A stretch of DNA of 7,085 nt, from assembly GCA_943326315.2 (NCBI GenBank), contig CALPSU020000130.1, forward strand, positions 1-7,085, read 5' to 3'. Below the pieces are notes generated by a model. The model was not told the DNA's origin, searched no databases, and saw nothing but the letters and a program-made list of their open reading frames with translations. Position 1 is the stretch's first letter; each line of letters starts with the position of its first letter. The translations under genes and the position numbers were made by a program. Shown piece by piece: positions 1 to 6,033 of this stretch. The DNA comes from Chryseobacterium gleum (lineage in GTDB: Bacteria; Bacteroidota; Bacteroidia; Flavobacteriales_D; Crocinitomicaceae).

Positions 1-1737
1 ACATTTGGAAATTTGGAAGCAAATTCTTCTTATACTTTAGTAGTAACGGATGCAAATAAATGTGTTTATAGAACATTTGCAATAATTTTAGAACCTACAG
101 CTGTTCTTCCAGTTGCTACAACAACAAATACTGCATGTGGTAATTTAAATGGAGGGATTTTAGTTTCTGCGACAAGAGGTTCAGGTTCAGGATATTTATA
201 TAGTATTGATGGTGGATTATTTGGAAATGGTTTATTTTCATCTTTATCTGCTGGAGTTTATGTTATTACTGCTAAAGATGATTTAGGATGTATGACAGAA
301 ATAAATGCAACTGTTTTTGATTCAGATGGCCCATCTATCGTTTCTAGTAACCATACAAATGTAAATTGTAATAATGGTCGTGATGGATCTATTTCGGTTG
401 GTTTAATTTCAGGAGGAACTGGAGCTTTGTTATATTCTATTAACGGTGTTTCTTATCAATCAACAACTTTATTTAATAGATTAAGTGCTGGAATTTATGA
501 TCTTATTGTAAAAGATGCTGTAGGTTGTATCGGTCATACTGAAATAGAAATTACTGAACCAAATGCTTTTGTTATTAATTCGGATGTTACAAATGTTTTA
601 TGTAACGATAGAAGTACGGGAGTTGTAACATTATTAGTTGGAGGCGGCTCAGGTACTTTAGCTTATAGCATAAATGGAGGACTTACATATCAATCAAGTA
701 ATACATTCACTCAGTTGCAAGCTGATCAATATAATTTCCTTGTAAAGGATGCAGGAGGATGTACTGGAAATAAAAATGTTTTCATAACTCAACCTACTGC
801 TATGACAATTGAATATAGTGCTTTAAATATTTTTTGTAATGGACAAAATAATGGAATATTAAATGTTCATGCAAACGGTGGTGTAGGTTCAATTATTTAC
901 AGTTTAGATGGTAATACTTTCCAAAACTCAAATCAATTTACAGATTTATATGGTGGTTCTTACACAATCTACACAAGAGATCAAAATGGTTGTATTTCTA
1001 CCTTCCCAGCTGTTGTTGCTGAACCTGCTGAGTTCACGATTGAAGGTAATGTTTCTAATGTAACTTGTGCTGGTGGTAACAATGGTGTTATTGATATTAG
1101 TGTGAATGGTGGAACACCAGGATTCGAATTCTCTTGGTCAAATGGAGTTTCTACTGAAGATAATTTCAACCTTATACCTGGTACATATAGTGTAGATATT
1201 TCTGATCAACATGGATGTTCAGTAACTAGAGATTTCACGATTACTGAGCCGTTAACTCCTGTGATTGTAAATGGTTCAATTACAAATGCTACTTCGCCAA
1301 GTAACGGTTCTATAGATATTACTGTAACCGGAGGTGTTGGTAATTATACTTACTTATGGTCTAATAGTTCAATTTCTGAAGATTTGTCAAGTTTATCTTT
1401 GGGAACTTACACAGTAGTTGTTACGGATGAAAATGGTTGTTCAGCTTCATCAACTTTTGTTGTAACAAGTTCAGCAGGTATTAAAAATGTTGGAGAAATA
1501 AGTAATGAAGTTGTTGTTTATCCAAATCCTGCAAATGATATTATTACAATTGAAGGAAAAGATGTAAATATTGATAAAATTGAAATATTGAATGTTCTTG
1601 GACAATTAACTTTCTCAAGTGAGTTTAAAGGATCAAAAGTTCAAATCAATACTTCTAATTTGGATCAAGGTGTATATTTTGTGAAAATACATTCAGCTGG
1701 AAAAAGCGTAATGAAAAGTTTGAGAATTATTGATTAA
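1..1737 (+). CDS. SprB-repeat surface protein with T9SS sorting domain (5' partial)
   Basis: This is the C-terminal 578 residues of a large secreted protein, probably a cell-surface adhesin. The frame is open to base 1, and the TTG at 13 lies inside a repeat, so the true start is upstream of the window. After a partial repeat (residues 1-39) come six tandem repeats (40 to about 491). Each has an Asn/Gly-rich first half, a 'YSxxGG' or 'WSNG' core, an 'L.aGxYxxxxxD..GC' end and usually an 'EP' linker. These resemble SprB repeats of Bacteroidota gliding and adhesion proteins. Residues 504-578 form a type A T9SS C-terminal domain, beginning 'VVVYPNPAND' and containing 'LNVLGQ' and 'LDQGVYFVKI'. 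That domain is known to direct export across the outer membrane by the Por/Gld system, usually with cleavage and surface attachment. The ligand is unknown. No enzymatic domain is visible in this part. A terminator follows directly. Confidence 0.93.
   Translation, partial: TFGNLEANSSYTLVVTDANKCVYRTFAIILEPTAVLPVATTTNTACGNLNGGILVSATRGSGSGYLYSIDGGLFGNGLFSSLSAGVYVITAKDDLGCMTEINATVFDSDGPSIVSSNHTNVNCNNGRDGSISVGLISGGTGALLYSINGVSYQSTTLFNRLSAGIYDLIVKDAVGCIGHTEIEITEPNAFVINSDVTNVLCNDRSTGVVTLLVGGGSGTLAYSINGGLTYQSSNTFTQLQADQYNFLVKDAGGCTGNKNVFITQPTAMTIEYSALNIFCNGQNNGILNVHANGGVGSIIYSLDGNTFQNSNQFTDLYGGSYTIYTRDQNGCISTFPAVVAEPAEFTIEGNVSNVTCAGGNNGVIDISVNGGTPGFEFSWSNGVSTEDNFNLIPGTYSVDISDQHGCSVTRDFTITEPLTPVIVNGSITNATSPSNGSIDITVTGGVGNYTYLWSNSSISEDLSSLSLGTYTVVVTDENGCSASSTFVVTSSAGIKNVGEISNEVVVYPNPANDIITIEGKDVNIDKIEILNVLGQLTFSSEFKGSKVQINTSNLDQGVYFVKIHSAGKSVMKSLRIID
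118..1473 (+). repeat. Six tandem SprB-like protein repeats, two subtypes
   Basis: The coding DNA contains six consecutive protein-level repeats starting near 118, 349, 583, 817, 1048 and 1276. Units are 77, 78, 78, 77, 76 and about 66 residues. They are diverged at the DNA level, with no long identical stretches seen, so this is an old array and not a recent slippage array. Units 1-4 carry a 'YS(I/L)(D/N)G' core. Units 5-6 carry a 'WSN' core and lack the longer 'YQSS..F' loop. Units 1-5 have one Cys near the start and one in the terminal 'GC' motif. Unit 6 keeps only the second. Unit boundaries are my own and could be phased differently. Confidence 0.85.
1510..1734 (+). other. Type A T9SS C-terminal sorting domain (coding segment)
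   Basis: This segment encodes the last 75 residues of the repeat protein. It opens with 'VVVYPNPAND', continues through 'IEILNVLGQ' and 'LDQGVYFVKI', and ends in a short basic tail 'KSVMKSLRIID'. That order is the hallmark of the Por secretion system sorting domain (TIGR04183/PF18962 type). It is the main evidence that the organism has a type IX secretion system and belongs to the Bacteroidota. The Por and Gld machinery itself is not in the window. Confidence 0.93.
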
Positions 1738-1754
1738 CATTTTTTGATTTTCAG

Positions 1755-1794
1755 AAAAGCATCCTGTATTAATTTATAGGGTGCTTTTTATTTT
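1755..1794 (+). terminator. Rho-independent terminator after the repeat protein
   Basis: Bases 1755-1768 pair with 1775-1788 in a 14-bp stem around a 6-base loop (ttaatt). Two of the pairs are G-U wobbles, and the remaining 12 are Watson-Crick. The stem runs straight into a T-rich tract (tttttatttt). It starts 17 bases past the stop codon of the repeat protein and ends 33 bases before the PolX start, so it should separate the two transcription units. Confidence 0.85.
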
Positions 1795-1827
1795 CAAGAG
1801 GAATTTTAATTATAAAAATTATAGAAT

Positions 1828-3603
1828 ATGAGTTTAGAAATGAATAAGAATATTGCAAAGATTTTTAAAGACTTTTCAATTATGTATAAATATTTAGGAG
1901 GAGATAATCGTTTTAGAGCAATAGCATATTCCAAAGCTTCCAAAGTTATTGACGCGATGCAAGAAGATATAGTGGATTTTAAGAAAAAAAAATCATTAAA
2001 AGATATTCCTGGAATTGGTGATGGTTTAGCGGATAAAATGGAAGAATTTATCAAAACTGGAAGGATTAAAGAATACGATAGATTAAAGAAATTAGTGCCT
2101 ATTGAGTTAACTAATCTCATGGAAATAAAAGGGTTTGGACCACATTCACTCAAAAAAATTCACGAAGAGCTAAATATAGATTCACATCAAAAAATTGTAG
2201 AAGCTTTACAAAATGGAAGTATAGCAAAACTTAAAGGTTTTGGTAAGAAGAAAATTGGAAATATGCTTAGAGGTTTGAAACTTCATAAAAGCGTGGAAGA
2301 TCGAATGTTGTTGTGGGATGCGATTAAATTGGGAGATAAATTAATAGGTTGGATAAGAGAAATTCCAGGAGTTGTAAAAGCCGAATTAGCAGGTAGTTTA
2401 AGAAGGAAAAAAGAAACTATTGGTGATTTCGACATCTTAATAGCGTGTGAAGAGAAGGATAGAAAAAAAGTTATCGATGCTTTTTCTACCTCCGATCATG
2501 TTGGTAGTATTCTCTTGAAAGGAAATACAAAAGTGAGTGTAATCCTTAAAAAATCAGGTAAACAAATAGATTTTAGAATTGTTGACGTTGATGAATGGGG
2601 GGCTGCATTACAGTATTTCACAGGGTCAAAAGAGCATAATATTCATATACGAAAAATTGCGAAAGAAAAAGGGTTCAAAATTTCTGAATATGGAATTTTT
2701 AAAAAGACTACAGGTGAAAAAATAGCGAGTAGGAACGAAGAAGAAATATACAATACACTTTCCTACCAATTTATGCCTCCTGAAATGCGAGAAGATAAGG
2801 GTGAAATCGAACTTGCAGCTAAGCATGAAATACCAGTACTTATAAATAAAGAGGATTTAAAAGGAGATTTTCATATCCATAGTTTATGGAGCGATGGTGT
2901 GAATTCAATAGATGAAATTGTCGCATTTATTAAAAAGTCCTTCAATTACGAATATATTGTTTTAACGGATCATTCAAAGTCATTGAAAATAGCGAATGGT
3001 TTGGATGAAAAACATATTTTAAATCAAATTAAAGCAATTGAGGAAATTAATAAAAAGCTAGGTTCTAATTTTGTTAAATATGGAGTAGAAGTAGAGATTC
3101 TTATAGATGGTAAATTAGATCTTCCTGATCATATTCTTTCAAAATTAGACTGGGTTACAGCTTCAATTCATACAAATGTGACTCAAAATATTACTGAACG
3201 ACTTATTAAGGCATGCGAAAACCCTTATGTAAATTGCCTTAGTCATCCTACAGGAAGAAAAATAGGTTTACGAGAATCTTATGTTACAGAAATAGAAAAG
3301 ATTATAGAATCAGCCAAAAAAACCAATACTGCACTTGAAATCAATGGACAACCGAACCGCATGGATCTCAACGACGATATGGCTATGTTAGCTCGTAAAA
3401 AAGGTGTGAAATTAGTATTGGGAAGTGATGGTCATGCAACAAGTGATTTTGAATATATTCAATTAAGTGTTTTTATTGCCAAACGTGCTTGGTGTAAAAA
3501 AGAGGATATTTTAAATACCTATTCCTGGGATGAAATTGAAAAATTTACCAGATTGAAAAGGGAAAATAATTTAGTTGATAAACAAGAAGTAGTTAATGCA
3601 TAA
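1828..3603 (+). CDS. polX: DNA polymerase/3'-5' exonuclease PolX
   Basis: This is a complete 591-residue family X DNA polymerase with a C-terminal PHP domain, the usual bacterial PolX length and order. Such enzymes fill short gaps in base excision repair and trim 3' ends. Residues 1-150 form the 8-kDa and fingers region with three helix-hairpin-helix-like motifs (57-71, 97-111, 135-146). The palm has 'GS.RR......GDFD' at 189-202, giving catalytic D200 and D202, with D248 as third carboxylate. 'YFTGS' at 263-267 is the nucleotide-selecting motif. The PHP domain (about 345-580) keeps all expected metal ligands: H349, H351, D356, H382, E421, H448, H473, D534 and H536. The exonuclease is therefore predicted to be active. 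An in-frame stop at 1822-1824 limits the start to the ATG at 1828 or the one at 1840. There is no Shine-Dalgarno at a proper distance, which is normal for this phylum. The protein is cytoplasmic, with no signal peptide. Confidence 0.96.
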   Translation: MSLEMNKNIAKIFKDFSIMYKYLGGDNRFRAIAYSKASKVIDAMQEDIVDFKKKKSLKDIPGIGDGLADKMEEFIKTGRIKEYDRLKKLVPIELTNLMEIKGFGPHSLKKIHEELNIDSHQKIVEALQNGSIAKLKGFGKKKIGNMLRGLKLHKSVEDRMLLWDAIKLGDKLIGWIREIPGVVKAELAGSLRRKKETIGDFDILIACEEKDRKKVIDAFSTSDHVGSILLKGNTKVSVILKKSGKQIDFRIVDVDEWGAALQYFTGSKEHNIHIRKIAKEKGFKISEYGIFKKTTGEKIASRNEEEIYNTLSYQFMPPEMREDKGEIELAAKHEIPVLINKEDLKGDFHIHSLWSDGVNSIDEIVAFIKKSFNYEYIVLTDHSKSLKIANGLDEKHILNQIKAIEEINKKLGSNFVKYGVEVEILIDGKLDLPDHILSKLDWVTASIHTNVTQNITERLIKACENPYVNCLSHPTGRKIGLRESYVTEIEKIIESAKKTNTALEINGQPNRMDLNDDMAMLARKKGVKLVLGSDGHATSDFEYIQLSVFIAKRAWCKKEDILNTYSWDEIEKFTRLKRENNLVDKQEVVNA

Positions 3604-3696
3604 TGACACATCATGGTTAGGATTGATAGGAGTCATTTATAGAAGAGAAATCATTGTTGACCTTTACAGAAGTAGAATAATCCAAATTTTTTATAA

Positions 3697-4335
3697 ATGA
3701 AACAGAAAAACAAAATTTCAAATTATTTAGTGATAATGATGGCGATTTTAATTTTAACAAGTTGTAGTTCTTATTATTATATATCATCCAAAAAAGATTT
3801 TAATACAGATTTCTCTATTTATAAAACTTTTGCATGGTTACCAGACATTACTGATACCGTTAATTTACCCTATAATAATGAAATCATTATGAATAATCTT
3901 AAAAATTATTTTGGTCAAAAATTTTCGCAAAGGGGATGCTCAGTAAACTTAGAAAATCCAGATTTACTCTTGCAAATTGTTGTATTAAATCAAATGAAGG
4001 ATAAGGTAATTGTCAACATGACTCGACCTGGTCAATATTATAATTGTAAATATTATTATGGAAGTATGTATTATAATCCTTACTCAAATGAATATTATTA
4101 TCGTCAAGGTGATATTTACTGTTATCCTTCTAGTTATTCCGTAAAACAAATTGAGTATTTAGAAAATTCTATCACTTTAAATGTATTTGATAAAAACCAC
4201 AACAAATTAGTTTGGACAGGAACGGCAAGAGGCGATATATACAACCCGGTTTACATGAATAAACATATTCATCCTGCAGTTAAGATTATAATGAATAAAT
4301 ATCCAATTAAAAGAAATACTAAACGAAATAAATAA
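3697..4335 (+). CDS. DUF4136 family lipoprotein
   Basis: This encodes a 212-residue predicted lipoprotein. A basic N-terminus and a hydrophobic stretch (11-20) lead to the lipobox 'LTSC', so C23 would be the lipidated residue of the mature protein, probably in the outer membrane. The body matches DUF4136 in pattern: 'DFSIYKTFAW' (38-47) near the start, 'NPDLLLQIVV' (87-96), and near the end 'ITLNVFDKNHNKLVWTGTA' (159-177). No biochemical function is known for the family. A tyrosine-rich stretch (114-154, 15 Tyr in 41 residues) sits in the middle, where family members often have Tyr/Gly-rich sequence. The codon just before the ATG is an in-frame TAA, so the start is fixed. It is the first gene of a close-packed four-gene cluster, with only 8 bases to the first Usp gene. 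I found no convincing promoter in the 93 bases upstream. Confidence 0.85.
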   Translation: MKQKNKISNYLVIMMAILILTSCSSYYYISSKKDFNTDFSIYKTFAWLPDITDTVNLPYNNEIIMNNLKNYFGQKFSQRGCSVNLENPDLLLQIVVLNQMKDKVIVNMTRPGQYYNCKYYYGSMYYNPYSNEYYYRQGDIYCYPSSYSVKQIEYLENSITLNVFDKNHNKLVWTGTARGDIYNPVYMNKHIHPAVKIIMNKYPIKRNTKRNK

Positions 4336-4343
4336 TTATTAAA

Positions 4344-5177
4344 ATGAAAACAATATTAGTACCAACAGATTTTTCAAAAAATGCAGATAATGCAGTAGAT
4401 TATGCAGTTCAATTTGCAAAAAAAGAAGGTTTGAAAGTGATCTTACTTCATGTTTATTACGTCACTTATTACGGTCCAGATTTTCAGACAGATCTTATGT
4501 ATGAACAGAATTTTGCAATTCAAGAAAGTACAAAAAGGAATTTCATTGAATTGGTTGATAGGGTGAAAAAACAATTCGAATTTGATTGTGAATATATTAT
4601 TAGAGAAGGATTATTAATCGATTCAATTCTTGATATTTCCGAAAAAATGAAAGTTGATTTAATTATAATGGGAACTCAGGGAGCTAGTGGAATTAAAGAA
4701 GTACTTATTGGAAGCAATACCGCTAAAGTTATTGGTAGAACTGTTTGTCCGTTAATTGCTGTACCTGAAAAAGCATCATTTGGTAAAATTGAAAACATAG
4801 TTTTTGCAACAGATTATCATAAAAGTGATATAAAAACATTAAATCAATTGGTTGAATTTGCGGAAATTGATAACGGAACAATTACCGTTATTCATATCAT
4901 TGATGGAGAGTGTAACTTTATTTGTGAAGAAGGATTTTTAAAAGAATTTGAAGATAAAGTAAAGAAGAAAATTACGTATGAACATATTTCTTATAAATTA
5001 ATTTATGGTTTAGAAATTGAAAAAAAACTAGAACAATATATTAAAAAAGAATCTGTTAATCTATTTGGTATTTCCACAAAAAGCAGGAATTTATTTAAAC
5101 GTCTTTTCACTAAGAGTATTACAAAGAAATTGGTATATCATACCAAAGTTCCATTTATAGCATTCCATCATAAATAA
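4344..5177 (+). CDS. Universal stress protein, double UspA domain (first of pair)
   Basis: This encodes a cytoplasmic protein of 277 residues made of two Usp domains in tandem. Domain 1 (1-141) starts with 'ILVPTDFS' and carries the full ATP-binding signature G-2X-G-9X-G-S (G110, G113, G123, S124), followed by 'CPLIAVP'. It is therefore predicted to bind ATP or a related nucleotide. Domain 2 (about 149-277) begins 'ENIVFATDY' and ends 'VPFIAFHHK', but its signature has decayed to 'STKSRNLFKRLFTKSITKK', without the glycines, so it probably does not bind nucleotide in the usual way. Usp proteins are generally induced by starvation or respiratory and redox stress and act as dimers. The target here is unknown. 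An in-frame stop at 4329-4331 leaves the ATG as the only sensible start. It lies 8 bases after the lipoprotein and 15 before a paralogue. Confidence 0.93.
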   Translation: MKTILVPTDFSKNADNAVDYAVQFAKKEGLKVILLHVYYVTYYGPDFQTDLMYEQNFAIQESTKRNFIELVDRVKKQFEFDCEYIIREGLLIDSILDISEKMKVDLIIMGTQGASGIKEVLIGSNTAKVIGRTVCPLIAVPEKASFGKIENIVFATDYHKSDIKTLNQLVEFAEIDNGTITVIHIIDGECNFICEEGFLKEFEDKVKKKITYEHISYKLIYGLEIEKKLEQYIKKESVNLFGISTKSRNLFKRLFTKSITKKLVYHTKVPFIAFHHK

Positions 5178-5192
5178 TTATTTACAAGGAAA

Positions 5193-6023
5193 ATGAAGAC
5201 GATAAATAAAATAATTTGTCCTACAGATTTTACTGTTACGGCAGATAATGCAATTGAATATGCTGCAAAATTAGCACAAAGATTAGGTGCTAAAATAGAA
5301 TTAATACATGTAAAATCAATTTCAATAACAGATTCGTTTGTATCTGAAATTGTAAGTGATAACATAAAAACTATCTCAGATAGATTGCAACATATTTGTG
5401 ATGAAATAACTAAAACTTATAAGGTTGTAAGTGATTTTAGTGTTGAAGTTAGTTTAAAAAGATTAGAAAAAGTTATAGTTGGTAAAACGATGGAAAATAA
5501 CTTAATCGTAATCGGTACAAATGGAACTGATAACATGCATCAATATCTTTTTGGAACAAATGCTTATAACATCATTAAAAAGTCGAAATGCCCTGTTTTA
5601 ATGATTCCTGAAAAAGCGACATATAAGACTATCGAAAAAATAGTTTTTGCATGGGATTACAGTAGAAATAATCGAATTTCATTTTTACAACTTAAAGATT
5701 TTCTAGACACGTATAATCCAGAAATTGTATTTCTACACGTTAGTAAACATAAAACTGCAATTGCAGAGGATATTTATAGTGCATTAAAGGATGAGGTTTT
5801 TTCCTATTTCGGAAGGAAAGAGACAATTTCTTTTTCAAAAGTTAATTTAGATGAAGAAGAAACTGTAGCTCAAAAAATGGATAGTTATGTGAAAGAGGTT
5901 CATGCAGATATGTTGGCAATTACAATTTACGATAGAGGATTGTTTGAAAATATATTTCACGGTGATATTGCAAAATATTTGAGCGAATCTGTTGATTATC
6001 CTTTATTGGCTGTGCATTTGTAA
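5193..6023 (+). CDS. Universal stress protein, double UspA domain (second of pair)
   Basis: This encodes a 276-residue paralogue of the preceding gene with the same two-domain plan. The first 36 aligned residues agree at about half of positions, including 'PTDF' and 'ADNA', and the domain junction is also alike ('IPEKATYKTIEKIVFAWDY' here). Domain 1 has an intact G-2X-G-9X-G-T nucleotide signature (G108, G111, G121, T122). Domain 2 (about 149-276) ends 'YPLLAVHL' and keeps only part of the signature, with 'DRGLFENIFHGD' in its place. The pair most likely arose by gene duplication and is old. The gene is in the same reading phase as the upstream Usp, separated by its TAA and 15 bases. An 'aagga' lies only 2 bases before the ATG, too close to act as a classical ribosome site. 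The protein is cytoplasmic and its signal or partner is unknown. Confidence 0.93.
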   Translation: MKTINKIICPTDFTVTADNAIEYAAKLAQRLGAKIELIHVKSISITDSFVSEIVSDNIKTISDRLQHICDEITKTYKVVSDFSVEVSLKRLEKVIVGKTMENNLIVIGTNGTDNMHQYLFGTNAYNIIKKSKCPVLMIPEKATYKTIEKIVFAWDYSRNNRISFLQLKDFLDTYNPEIVFLHVSKHKTAIAEDIYSALKDEVFSYFGRKETISFSKVNLDEEETVAQKMDSYVKEVHADMLAITIYDRGLFENIFHGDIAKYLSESVDYPLLAVHL

Positions 6024-6033
6024 TATTTTATTC

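Noticed and set aside
981..1169. Minus-strand open frame inside the repeat-protein gene
   Set aside because: It lies entirely within a well-supported + strand repeat array and its translation resembles no known family.
1806..2153. Minus-strand open frame over the PolX start
   Set aside because: It overlaps the conserved helix-hairpin-helix region of PolX and reads like an antisense shadow of Lys/Ile-rich coding sequence.
2626..2826. Minus-strand open frame inside PolX
   Set aside because: It is antisense to the polymerase domain with low-complexity Phe-rich translation. There is no independent support.
3602..3637. Short inverted repeat (aatgac ... gtcatt) after PolX
   Set aside because: It has only 6 pairs around a 24-base loop and no T tract, so it is not a credible terminator or operator.
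3654..3696. Possible promoter before the lipoprotein gene (TTGTTGACC, then TAGAAT or TAATCCAAA)
   Set aside because: The sigma70-like boxes are only 10 bases apart, and at the Bacteroidota spacing of about 19 the second element is not TAnnTTTG. It cannot be told from AT-rich background.
5186..5190. Shine-Dalgarno-like 'aagga' before the second Usp gene
   Set aside because: It sits only 2 bases from the ATG, too close to work, and the phylum rarely uses such sites.
5168..5365. Minus-strand open frame at the Usp-Usp junction
   Set aside because: It is antisense to the conserved Usp N-terminus, with no family match.
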